In this document: one piece after another, positions 43,686 to 53,232 of the stretch
How the letters are laid out: each line of letters begins with the position of its first letter
How positions within the stretch are numbered: the stretch's first letter is position 1
Assembly: GCA_039680605.1 (NCBI GenBank)
Contig: JBDKTA010000042.1
Span: 1-55,358, forward strand
Source of the DNA: Planctomycetaceae bacterium
GTDB taxonomy: Bacteria; Planctomycetota; Phycisphaerae; SM23-33
DNA: 55,358 bases
Reading direction: 5' to 3'
Made by a program: the position numbers and the translations under genes
The notes under the pieces: generated by a model
Told to the model about the DNA's origin: nothing
Seen by the model: the letters and a program-made list of their open reading frames with translations, nothing else
Database searches by the model: none

Positions 43686-43911
43686 TGCCCCGCCCCCCGT
43701 CACTGACGTAGCGTCCGACCATCTGTCGGTGGCGTCGCGTGTCGGACTTGATGATTTCCAGGATGGTGTAGACTTCGGCCCGCTCTTCGCTTTCGAGGCA
43801 TTCGCTATGGGCGATCTCGCGGCTGGTCGAGTCCAGCAGCGACACCAGCGCCGCTTCCTGGCGGTCGAGCCCGAGGCTGTCCACGTCACCCAAGATATCG
43901 GAACCATCCAT
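43678..43911 (-). CDS. Small ferritin-like helical protein, paired with the downstream gene
   Basis: A 77-residue protein; the helix SEERAEVYTILEIIKSDTRRHRQMV carries the same L-x-x-I-x-x-D-x-x-R-H pattern as the next gene, so the two are probably diverged copies. ATG 43911 has GGAGA 8 bases upstream; ATG 43959 is in frame and would add 16 residues. It is the first of two coupled genes, transcribed toward the coiled-coil gene. Role unknown. Confidence 0.6.
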   Translation of the reverse strand: MDGSDILGDVDSLGLDRQEAALVSLLDSTSREIAHSECLESEERAEVYTILEIIKSDTRRHRQMVGRYVSDGGRGNA

Positions 43912-44098
43912 GCGGAAATCTCCGTCGCCTGGCGCGCACGTGAGTTGGTTTTTACACATAGTAATTATCGGCGATTTGCCCGAAAAAGGCAACTGAAAAT
44001 GCGCCCGGCGCACCGCAAAAAATCCCCGCCGAACCCTTGCGCGATGCGGAAACCGGCGGCGCGGGGAGAGAGTTTTGGCCCTGCAATCGGTGCGGCCG

Positions 44099-44126
44099 CC
44101 AGACGCGCCGCCCGCGGCGCGTCTGG
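44099..44126. terminator. Strong GC hairpin after tRNA-Leu
   Basis: CCAGACGCGCCGC and GCGGCGCGTCTGG form a perfect 13-bp stem with a 2-base centre, 15 bases past the tRNA 3' end. There is no U-run. Confidence 0.55.
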
Positions 44127-44140
44127 AACGGCCTAACCAA

Positions 44141-44226
44141 TGCCCGGGACTGGATTTGAACCAGCATGGGCAATTAAGCCCACCAGGCCCTCAACCTGGC
44201 GCGTCTGCCAATTCCGCCACCCGGGC
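44141..44226 (-). tRNA. tRNA-Leu (anticodon GAG)
   Basis: The minus strand folds as an 86-base class II tRNA. The acceptor stem is GCCCGGG/CCCGGGC, the D-arm GGCGGAATTGGCAGACGCGC, the anticodon stem CCAGG/CCTGG with loop TTGAGGG (anticodon GAG), then a long variable arm and the T-arm TTCAAATCC. CCA is not encoded. It reads CUC and CUU leucine codons. Confidence 0.95.
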
Positions 44227-44359
44227 GTCGACGCTGAACGTACAATAGTATGACCCCAGCGGTCGCGTGTCAAGAGAACCACCGGGCCAGGGCGGGAAAA
44301 TGCACCCGAGGATCCTCGGGTGCGGATATGATGGTGTGCGGGTATTTTTCTTACGCCCG

Positions 44360-44387
44360 TTGACTTGTGTTTGGACATATTTATACA
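44360..44387 (+). promoter_or_regulatory. Sigma-70-type promoter of rpoD
   Basis: TTGACT (44360-44365), a 16-base spacer and TATACA (44382-44387) lie 55 bases before the rpoD ATG. The ribosome site CGGAGA is at 44432-44437. Confidence 0.7.
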
Positions 44388-44442
44388 ATGACTGATCTTT
44401 TGACCTTTGAACGATCAGTCCGCGACGTGATCGGAGATATGA

Positions 44443-46113
<1,671 letters not shown>

Positions 46114-46120
46114 AGCATTG

Positions 46121-46155
46121 GGAATTTCCAATTTGGAATTTCCAATTTCAAATTG
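46121..46155. repeat. A/T-rich AATTTCC repeat
   Basis: GGAATTTCCAATTTGGAATTTCC... repeats palindromic AATTTCC/GGAAATT units directly after rpoD, similar to 40866-40934. Confidence 0.5.
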
Positions 46156-46166
46156 AACAACAAAAC

Positions 46167-46193
46167 AGCGGGCGTTCCTCGGGACGCCCGCTT
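46167..46193 (+). terminator. Rho-independent-like terminator of rpoD
   Basis: AGCGGGCGTTCC pairs with GGGACGCCCGCTT around TC; a CTTGTG end follows. It lies 54 bases after rpoD. Confidence 0.75.
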
Positions 46194-46257
46194 GTGTTAA
46201 ATGATGCTATTGAAGAACCGCTTGCGGTGCAGCGTTCGTTCTGAAAGGAAATCCAAC

Positions 46258-46986
46258 ATGCGACTGATCATCACACTCGGTCTCGCCTGCATCCTCACTG
46301 TCTCTTTCGCCGCAATCGCGCAAGACGCCACCACCAAACCCGCCACCGATCAACCCCCCTTCCCCGCCGCTGCGGCGGGCAAGACCATCAAGATCGCCGT
46401 CATCGGCGACGGGGCCGCTCGATTCTGGGAGCCACTGGGCAAGCTGCTGGGCAAGGGTTATGAGATCAAAAGCTTCTGCACCAACGACCACAGCGTCCTG
46501 CGCACGCAACTGCGGTCGGTCTGGAAGCGATATGAGTCCGTCAAGGCCCAGGCCTACCAGCCCGACGTCTTCATCCTGATGTTCGAGCACGCCGCCAGCC
46601 GCCCCAACACCTGGAACGCCGACAAGGGCCGATTCCCCGGCGACTACAAAGATTTCATCGCCCGCCTGAAGGGCAAGGCCCCCAACGCCCAGGTCTACAT
46701 CTGCCTGCCCCCGCCGCTCAAACCCGACTGCAACTACGGTGTCAATGCCGAGAAGCTGACAAGCGGGGTCATCCCCGCCATCCGCAAGATGGCCGCCGAC
46801 CTGAAGCTGCCCCTGATCGACACGTACACCCCGCTAAAAGCCAACCTCGACGCCTACGTCGGCGGTGACGGCGTCTTCCCGACGCCCGAGGGCGCCGCCT
46901 TCGCAGCCGCCATCATCTACAAATCCCTAACCGGCAAAGACGCCCCCACGGCCGCCAGCCAACCCGCCCCCGCGCCGCTCAAGTAA
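46258..46986 (+). CDS. Exported SGNH-fold protein without catalytic residues
   Basis: A 242-residue protein: signal peptide (LIITLGLACILTVSFAAIAQ), then a fold matching planctomycete SGNH hydrolases block by block. The catalytic Ser of block I is lost (IGDGAARFW), GTND of block III is FEHA, and DGVHP of block V is DGVFP with the His replaced by Phe. The core IYTPLKANL and SRPNTWN segments remain. It probably binds, rather than cleaves, a ligand. GAAAGGA precedes ATG 46258. Confidence 0.75.
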   Translation: MRLIITLGLACILTVSFAAIAQDATTKPATDQPPFPAAAAGKTIKIAVIGDGAARFWEPLGKLLGKGYEIKSFCTNDHSVLRTQLRSVWKRYESVKAQAYQPDVFILMFEHAASRPNTWNADKGRFPGDYKDFIARLKGKAPNAQVYICLPPPLKPDCNYGVNAEKLTSGVIPAIRKMAADLKLPLIDTYTPLKANLDAYVGGDGVFPTPEGAAFAAAIIYKSLTGKDAPTAASQPAPAPLK

Positions 46987-47012
46987 CGGGCGTCTCCCGG
47001 CGAGGAAGGTCA

Positions 47013-47045
47013 GGGACACGCACAACGGAGTTGTGCGTGGCACCC
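47013..47045. repeat. Single GGGTGCC hairpin arm
   Basis: GGGACACGCACAACGGAGTT... ending GGCACCC is one inverse-oriented arm of the 34770/35777 elements, alone here. Confidence 0.75.
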
Positions 47046-47185
47046 GAACGGTATTGGGCGCAGTTCGACGCACACTCAGCGCATCATCGCTTGCGGATCT
47101 TCACGAGCGTTGGCGACGAGGGCCCGATTTTCTGGTCATGCGCATCGGCGTCCCATACAATGAGCAGCCGACGTAAGAGACGACG

Positions 47186-48379
47186 ATGCTGCCGATTAAA
47201 ACTGACTACCGGATGCGCAGGCGACCGTGGGTGAACTACGCGCTGATCCTGATCAACGTCGGCGTGTTCCTGGCCGGGTTCCACTTCGAGGGGCATCAGC
47301 GAGACTCCTATCGCCTGCTGCTGTATCCCCAGGCCCCGGAGCTGTACCAGTTCTTCACGTCGATCTTCCTCCACGCCGGATGGGGGCACCTGCTGGGCAA
47401 CATGGTCTTCCTGTGGGTCTTCGGCAATGGCATCAACGACCGCCTGGGGCACCTGGGATACGCGGCGTTCTATATCGCCGGCGGCATCGTGGCCAGCCTG
47501 GGCTACCTGGCTCTGAGCGGGCAGGCGCCGGTGCTGGGGGCCTCGGGCGCCATCTCGGCGGTCACCGGGGCGTACCTGGTGCTGCTGCCCAGAACGCACG
47601 TGATGGTGCTGCTGGTGTTGCCGCTGATCATCCCCTTTGAAATCTCCAGCCTGTACTTCGTGCTGTTCTACTTTATCGAGAACCTGATCATGACCCTGGG
47701 CATGCTCGGGGCTGGCAGCGCCTCGACCGGCGGCGGGGTGGCCTATGCGGCGCACCTGGCCGGGGCGGTGTTCGGGATCGTGATGACGGCAGGGCTCCTG
47801 GCGGCGCGCCTGCTGCCGCGCGACGCCTACGACCTGCTGAGCCTGATCCGCCACGGGCGCCAGCGCGGGCGGTATCGCTCCATGGTCGCTGGCGGATACA
47901 ACCCCTTCAGCCCCCCGGTCTCAGACGCCATCCGGCGACCGGCCGATGTCACCGGCGCACGCACCGAGAGCGGACAGGGCCCCGCCGCCCAGGAACTCGA
48001 ACTGCGACGCCAGATCTCCCAGGCCTGCCTGAGCGGGCAGATCGAGCAGGCCGCCGCGGGATACCTCAAACTGGTGCAGATCGCCGACGACGCCGTCCTG
48101 CCCCAGCAGCAGCAACTCGACGTGGCCAACTGGCTGATGTCTACCAACGCCTACCCCGCAGCCGCCGACGCCTACGAACGCTTCGCCCGCCATCACGCCA
48201 GCTATGGCGACATGGGCGACATCTACCTGTTGCTGGGGCTGCTGTATGGCCGATATCTGCAGCAATACGACCGCGCGGAAGACTCGCTCAACCGGGCGGC
48301 TGCACTGCTGCGCGACCCCGGAAAAACGGAGATGGCCCGGACCGAACTCGATGCCCTCCGCCGTATGAAACGCCGTTGA
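47186..48379 (+). CDS. Rhomboid-family intramembrane serine protease with C-terminal helical domain
   Basis: A 397-residue protein. Six membrane helices span about 14-220: the HAGWGHLLGNM loop, GASG with nucleophile Ser120, and His190 in AAHLAGAVFG, the catalytic dyad. Rhomboids cut single-pass membrane proteins inside the bilayer. The C-terminal 150 residues (about 250-397) contain repeating helices (YLKLVQIADDAVLPQQQQLD, YERFARHH, DRAEDSLNRAAAL) like a TPR domain, which may select substrates. A membrane gene follows 11 bases downstream. Confidence 0.9.
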   Translation: MLPIKTDYRMRRRPWVNYALILINVGVFLAGFHFEGHQRDSYRLLLYPQAPELYQFFTSIFLHAGWGHLLGNMVFLWVFGNGINDRLGHLGYAAFYIAGGIVASLGYLALSGQAPVLGASGAISAVTGAYLVLLPRTHVMVLLVLPLIIPFEISSLYFVLFYFIENLIMTLGMLGAGSASTGGGVAYAAHLAGAVFGIVMTAGLLAARLLPRDAYDLLSLIRHGRQRGRYRSMVAGGYNPFSPPVSDAIRRPADVTGARTESGQGPAAQELELRRQISQACLSGQIEQAAAGYLKLVQIADDAVLPQQQQLDVANWLMSTNAYPAAADAYERFARHHASYGDMGDIYLLLGLLYGRYLQQYDRAEDSLNRAAALLRDPGKTEMARTELDALRRMKRR

Positions 48380-48390
48380 GAGCCCCGACC

Positions 48391-49122
48391 ATGCATGTGA
48401 TTTCACTGCCTCCCGCTCCGATGCCCGAGATGATCATCCCCTGGCAGGGATGGAGCCTGGTGGTCGTCACCGTCGTCGTCGGCGTGTCGTTCCTGATCTG
48501 GGGCCTGCGCCTGCACCGGCTGCCTGCCTTGGTCGCCGGCGTGGCCGGCGGGTTCATCCTGGCCCCGCTCATGCAGCAATTGATCGGCTGGAACCCCCTG
48601 GCCGTCCAGATCGTCACCGTGGCGGTGGTGGCCGCCCTGGCGGTGCTGGTCACCCGCGTGAGCTGGGCGCTGTTCGCCACGGCGGTGGCTGGCGGAATCG
48701 CCTGGATTGTGCTGGCGATCAACCTTGGCGAATATACCGTGAACCCCGCCGAGGGCGACCTGCTCTCCTGGTTCGCCTACGTCTGGACGGGCCTCTTCGA
48801 CCGCCAGCTCGTCGAGTCCACCTGGGCGACGCACCAGTCCATGCTGATCATCACGGTCGGACCGGCTGCCCTGGTCGCCCTCTTCGCCGGGCTGATCTTC
48901 CCGCGCCTGATCATCGCCATCCTCGCCAGCTTCATGGGCGCCGTGATGACGGTCGCAGCGTGCATCCTGGGGCTGTGGCTCATCCGCCCTGAAATGTGGC
49001 CCGACAGCATCAACGCCTGGCTGGTGATCGCCGCCGCGGTCGTCGTCGCCACGGTCGCCGGAACCATCTTCCAGTTCGCCCGCGCCGCCCGCGCCTCGGC
49101 CGCCGCAGCCGCCGAAAGCTAG
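48391..49122 (+). CDS. Polytopic membrane protein, function unknown
   Basis: A 243-residue protein with about seven hydrophobic segments between residues 18 and 235 (WSLVVVTVVVGVSFLIWGL, LALVAGLIFPRLIIAILASF and WLVIAAAVVVATVAGTIF among them). It is Ala/Val-rich without recognisable motifs. It starts 11 bases after the rhomboid stop, so it is probably cotranscribed. Confidence 0.65.
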   Translation: MHVISLPPAPMPEMIIPWQGWSLVVVTVVVGVSFLIWGLRLHRLPALVAGVAGGFILAPLMQQLIGWNPLAVQIVTVAVVAALAVLVTRVSWALFATAVAGGIAWIVLAINLGEYTVNPAEGDLLSWFAYVWTGLFDRQLVESTWATHQSMLIITVGPAALVALFAGLIFPRLIIAILASFMGAVMTVAACILGLWLIRPEMWPDSINAWLVIAAAVVVATVAGTIFQFARAARASAAAAAES

Positions 49123-49204
49123 TGCTCTGCCGTCTGCCCGCTCTTGTGGCCGGGCGGCAATGCTGCGATAACATAGTCGTCTTTGCCCCATGGAAGGTTC
49201 TAAC

Positions 49205-49708
49205 ATGAACTGCGACCCGGCAGTGCTGGCGAAACTGGACGAACTGATGGAGGCCATTCGCGGGTTTGACGATCCGCGGCGGGCGGGCGATCAGTGGAAG
49301 CAGGTCTTCAAACTTCTGCAGCAGACCGACCTGCCCAAGCCGCGCGTCACGCACGTGGTGGGGATGCGCGACGTGACCGGCGCCGCGGCGCTGATCGATC
49401 AGCTCCGAGCGCCCGCCGGCCCCGGCGGCGAAGCGCCCGCGGCTGGCGACGGCGGCGAACCGCCGGACCCCGAGACCTGCCGCCGGGCCATCAAGGCCTT
49501 CAAGAAGCGCGTCTCGCTGACGATGCTCGACGAGGAATCGAAGCTCGGCCACAGCCCGCTGACCAAGGGCGTCGACAGCCGCACGTCGCACGCGATCGCC
49601 CCGCCGACGGAGTTTCCCGCCGAGGTCTGGCGGGAGCTCGTGCGGCAGGGAAGGCTCAAGTACATCGGGCACGGGCTCTACGAGCTGGTGAAAGAGGATC
49701 ATGACTGA
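49205..49708 (+). CDS. Hypothetical protein with helical N-terminus
   Basis: A 167-residue protein with a helical N-terminal part (LAKLDELMEAIRGFDDPRRAGDQWKQVFKLLQ), a Gly/Pro/Ala linker, and a C-terminal compact domain (RRAIKAFKKRVSLTMLDEESKLG... GHGLYELVKED). GGAAGG 7 bases before ATG 49205 decides the start over ATG 49190. The stop overlaps the next gene by 8 bases, so it probably works with the methyltransferase. Function unknown. Confidence 0.6.
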   Translation: MNCDPAVLAKLDELMEAIRGFDDPRRAGDQWKQVFKLLQQTDLPKPRVTHVVGMRDVTGAAALIDQLRAPAGPGGEAPAAGDGGEPPDPETCRRAIKAFKKRVSLTMLDEESKLGHSPLTKGVDSRTSHAIAPPTEFPAEVWRELVRQGRLKYIGHGLYELVKEDHD

Positions 49709-50879
49709 GCGACACGACCTATCACGCCTGCCGGTGGTGCGGCTGAAATACGCTGAATACGGCCCCTTCCTCTTCCGCAATATGGTCGGCTTCGTCGACA
49801 ACCGCACCAAGGACGGCGACCTGGTGGCCGTCATGGACAAGAACGGAAAGCCCTTCGGCTTTGGGTTCTACAACTCGCGTTCGCAGATCGCCCTGCGGAT
49901 GGTGAGTTTCGGCCCCGAGGGCGTCGACGAGTCGGTCGTGCCGCGGCGGATTTCGCGGGCGGTGGCGCTGCGGCGCGAGCTGCTGGGCCTGGATGAAACG
50001 ACCGACGCCTATCGCCTGGTGCATTCCGAGGGCGACGGCCTGAGCGGCCTGGTGGCTGACCGGTTCGGCAAGTACGTCGCGATCGAGTTGTTCAGCAAGG
50101 CGATGTTCCGCCGCCTGGAGCCGATCCAGGCCGCCATCGCCGCGGCGTGCCCGGGCGTCGAGGAGTTCGTCGTCCGCGCCGACGACGAGATCTGCCGCCT
50201 GGAAGGCTTCCGCCTGCCGCCGCCGGCCGAAGGGCGCGTCACGACGATCACCGAAAACGGCGTCAAGTTCGAGGTGGATCTTTCCGGCGGGCACAAGACC
50301 GGATTCTTCTGCGACCAGCGCGACAACCGCCTGGCGCTGACCGACTTCACCGCCGGCAAGAGCGTGCTGGACTGCTGCTGCTACAGTGCGGGGTTCTCAT
50401 GCTACGCCGCAGGCGTCGGCAAAGCCGCCAGCGTGACCGCTGTCGATATCGACGAGGGCGCTCTTGCGACAGCGAAGCGTAACATGAAGCACAACCGCCT
50501 GAAGTTCGACCTCAAGCAGTCCGACGCCTTCGAGTTCCTGCGCCTGGCGCAGCGCGACAAGCGACAGTGGGACGTGGTGGTGCTCGACCCGTCCAAGTTC
50601 GTGCCCTCGCGCGAGGAGATGGAACGCGGCCTGCGGAAATACCGCGACCTGAACTCGCTGGCGGCCGGCGTCGTCGCACCCGGCGGGGTGCTGCTGACGT
50701 GTTCGTGCAGCGGGCTGGTGGGCCTCGATCAATTCATCGAGGTCGTCGCCCGGGCCTCGCACATGGCCCGGCGCGGCGTGCAGATCTTCCGGAGCAGCGG
50801 CGCGGGGGCAGATCACCCGGTGATGGCCGACGCTCCGCAGAGTTCGTACCTCAAGGCCATCTGGGCGCGGGTGGAATGA
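49701..50879 (+). CDS. RlmI/RlmK-like class I SAM-dependent rRNA methyltransferase
   Basis: A 392-residue protein. The N-terminal PUA-like domain (about 10-75) is followed by a bridging domain and a methyltransferase fold: KSVLDCCCYSAGFSCYAA is motif I (the usual G-x-G replaced by C-C-Y-S-A-G), AVDIDEGAL the acidic loop, VVVLDPSKF motif IV (DPP to DPS) and LLTCSCSG the Cys of the C5-methyltransferase loop. RlmI makes 5-methylcytosine in 23S rRNA. Site and partner here are inferred. Confidence 0.85.
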   Translation: MTERHDLSRLPVVRLKYAEYGPFLFRNMVGFVDNRTKDGDLVAVMDKNGKPFGFGFYNSRSQIALRMVSFGPEGVDESVVPRRISRAVALRRELLGLDETTDAYRLVHSEGDGLSGLVADRFGKYVAIELFSKAMFRRLEPIQAAIAAACPGVEEFVVRADDEICRLEGFRLPPPAEGRVTTITENGVKFEVDLSGGHKTGFFCDQRDNRLALTDFTAGKSVLDCCCYSAGFSCYAAGVGKAASVTAVDIDEGALATAKRNMKHNRLKFDLKQSDAFEFLRLAQRDKRQWDVVVLDPSKFVPSREEMERGLRKYRDLNSLAAGVVAPGGVLLTCSCSGLVGLDQFIEVVARASHMARRGVQIFRSSGAGADHPVMADAPQSSYLKAIWARVE

Positions 50880-50882
50880 TTC

Positions 50883-50972
50883 TGATTTCGGATTTGCGAT
50901 TGCGGATTTCGGATTAGGAATATCGAATTGTTCTTTAATCCGCAATCCGAAATCCCCAATCCGCAATCCCCA
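50883..50972. repeat. A/T-rich ATTTCGGATT inverted repeat between convergent genes
   Basis: GGATTTCGGATT and AATCCGAAATCC units alternate and pair across about 88 bases; it can end transcription from both sides. Related to the A/T-rich repeats at 40866 and 46121 in type only. Confidence 0.55.
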
Positions 50973-53150
50973 CTATGCATCCTGCGTCGTGCGGATGATG
51001 ATGTCGTCTTGTTGCGTGCGGTCGAGGGACGTGAACTTCGCGCAGAACCCGCCCACGCGAACCACCAGGTTTTCATGTGCGGTGGGGTCCTGCTGGGCGG
51101 CCAGCAGCGTCTCGCGCCCGACGACGTTGACTTGGAGTTGCTGCCCGCCCAGGCGGAAGTACGTGGCGAACAAGTCGGCGACCTTACGATAGCCTTCCTC
51201 GCCGCGGCCATGGTCGAAGATCGACGGGCTGAGCTTGACGTTGAGGCACATCGCGCTGGTCCCAAGATTCTGCGGCAGACGTGCCACCGATCGCAGCAGC
51301 GAGGTGGGCCCCGACACATCGGCGCCCTGTGCCGCCCCGATCGAGTCGGCCACAGGCTTGCCCGTGTGGCGTCCGTCGGCTGTCGCGCCCAGACCCTGCC
51401 CATACCCGATGGCGCGGTTGAAGACGATCACGCCGCCGCTGTACGACCCGCCACGCCACGTGCCGATGCGCCGCAGGCAGCGGAAGTAGCACTCCAGCGC
51501 CCAGGCGGCGCAGGCGTCTACGCTCTCGATGTCGTTGCCGAACTTGCCCACGCGACGGGCGGCTTCCTGTCGCAGCGGCTCGTGGTCGGACCAGTCGCGA
51601 TCCAGCACGGCGACCAGTTCCGCCAGCGTCAGGTGCCGCCGCTTGAAGACCAGTTCATCGATGGCGGCCAGTGAATCGCCCGTGTTGGCGATGCCCTGGG
51701 TGAGGAACTGTCCGTGATTGTAGAGCGGCCCGCCGCGTTTGATGTCGCGCCCCCGCTCGATGCACGGCTCGATGAACAGCGAGCGGAAGAGGTGCGGGCC
51801 GGTCCGCGCGTGCGTCTGCTGAAAGAGGTTGGCGTGGCGCGTGAGGATTCCCGTCACATGCTCGATCTGCCGCGCGAGCTGGGTCTGGAGAGTCGCCATG
51901 TCCGCGATCTGGTCGGCCGGCAGCGTTTCGGCGCCGACGAGTTTGCCCGTGACGGCGCTGCGCCCGGCGTGCAGGGCAAGCTCCAGGCATTTGGCCAGGT
52001 TCAACTCGCCGTCTTCGAGGCCCATGTGGCTCAGGCCCTGGATGTCGACCTGCGCGCAGCCGTTCATGGCGTAGTTGCGGGCGTGTTCGAGCGGGATGCC
52101 CAACTCGCACAGCGCCGGCACGAGCACCTCGTCGTTATAAAGAGCCGGCATGCCCGAGCCGCCGGCGATGACCTTCACGCAGCGCGCCATCAGCGCCGGA
52201 TCGCTGCCGGAGAACAACCGCACCGAAAGGTTCGGCGCCTCGCGGCCGTGCTGGGCCTGAAGGTCCAGAAAGAGGTACGTCAACTCGTTGGCCGCGTCGC
52301 GCCCGTCGGGAGTCTGGCCGCCCAGGCACACGTTCCAGCTTCGGCAGGCGATGAACTTCTTCCACAGCGCGTCGAGGATCGGCCACGCCAGCCGCTGCCG
52401 CACGGCGGGGCTGTCAGCCAGCCTCATGTAATACGGATGCAGGAACTGGTCGATGCGACCGGGCGAGTCCGTGCCGTCGAGGGCATGGATCATCCAGAAC
52501 AGTTGGACCGCCTCGAAAAAGTCGCGAGGCCGCTCGCTGCTGATGTGGCGGCAGGCGTCGGCGATGCGCTGCAGACCGAGCTTCTCCGCGGCTGCGGCGT
52601 GATGGGCGATATACGCCGAGATGCCGTCGCATATGTGAAGCAGCGCCGCATACCAGTCGGCGCTGACGGCCGCGGCGCGCGAGGCGTGGGCGGCGATCCA
52701 GGCCTTGAGGCCGCTGATCCCGTCGCGCAGGACGCGGTCGTAGCCGAGAATCGCGTGCCCGCCCCAGACGCCGCCCCAGCCCAGCGACGGCTCGGAGAGC
52801 GTCTGCAGCTCTGCGGGGGTGAACTGCTCCAGGCGAACCTGGTTGAACACGGCCCCGGTGGTGCGCGGGTTCCATAGCGCGATGGTCTCGCGGGCCTCGT
52901 TCTCCCACTCGCTGCCACGCAATTCCTGAGGCACTTCCCACGCGCAGCCCAACCCGCCTATGCTCAGCGACACCAGTGACCGTGAGTGCGGCATGGCCGC
53001 CAGCACATCGTCGCCGGCGACGATCGGCTGGCGCGCGGCAAACTCGGCGCCCAGCGCGCGGCCGAGGGCTTCATCGGGCCCAGCGCAGTCGAGCAGCGCG
53101 CGTGCGTGCTCTCGCGAGAAGGCAAAGTATTCCAGAGGATTGATGCTCAT
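50973..53150 (-). CDS. Glycyl radical enzyme (pyruvate formate-lyase-like)
   Basis: A 725-residue glycyl radical enzyme. The radical Gly701 is in RVGGFCA (family R-V-x-G-[YFW]), the catalytic Cys365 in AMNGCAQVD. Only one active-site Cys is present, as in the dehydratase/lyase branches rather than the C-C pair of pyruvate formate-lyase. YGQGLGATADGRHTGKPVADS is the conserved C-terminal strand. AAGGA 6 bases upstream supports ATG 53150. It needs a radical-SAM activase, which is not in the window. It is divergent from GH51, so sugar-derived substrate is possible. Identity of the reaction is open. Confidence 0.88.
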   Translation of the reverse strand: MSINPLEYFAFSREHARALLDCAGPDEALGRALGAEFAARQPIVAGDDVLAAMPHSRSLVSLSIGGLGCAWEVPQELRGSEWENEARETIALWNPRTTGAVFNQVRLEQFTPAELQTLSEPSLGWGGVWGGHAILGYDRVLRDGISGLKAWIAAHASRAAAVSADWYAALLHICDGISAYIAHHAAAAEKLGLQRIADACRHISSERPRDFFEAVQLFWMIHALDGTDSPGRIDQFLHPYYMRLADSPAVRQRLAWPILDALWKKFIACRSWNVCLGGQTPDGRDAANELTYLFLDLQAQHGREAPNLSVRLFSGSDPALMARCVKVIAGGSGMPALYNDEVLVPALCELGIPLEHARNYAMNGCAQVDIQGLSHMGLEDGELNLAKCLELALHAGRSAVTGKLVGAETLPADQIADMATLQTQLARQIEHVTGILTRHANLFQQTHARTGPHLFRSLFIEPCIERGRDIKRGGPLYNHGQFLTQGIANTGDSLAAIDELVFKRRHLTLAELVAVLDRDWSDHEPLRQEAARRVGKFGNDIESVDACAAWALECYFRCLRRIGTWRGGSYSGGVIVFNRAIGYGQGLGATADGRHTGKPVADSIGAAQGADVSGPTSLLRSVARLPQNLGTSAMCLNVKLSPSIFDHGRGEEGYRKVADLFATYFRLGGQQLQVNVVGRETLLAAQQDPTAHENLVVRVGGFCAKFTSLDRTQQDDIIIRTTQDA

Positions 53151-53187
53151 GGGTCCTTTTCCAGTCCGCCGCCGGATGCGGTGGCAC

Positions 53188-53193
53188 ATTATA
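53188..53193 (-). promoter_or_regulatory. Consensus -10 (TATAAT) of the glycyl radical enzyme gene
   Basis: On the minus strand TATAAT lies 38 bases before the start codon; no clear -35. The 82-bp divergent gap also holds AGGAGGG before GH51. Confidence 0.5.
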
Positions 53194-53232
53194 CCCGACG
53201 TTGCGTTGGTTGTCGGCAGGAGGGTGTGTATT

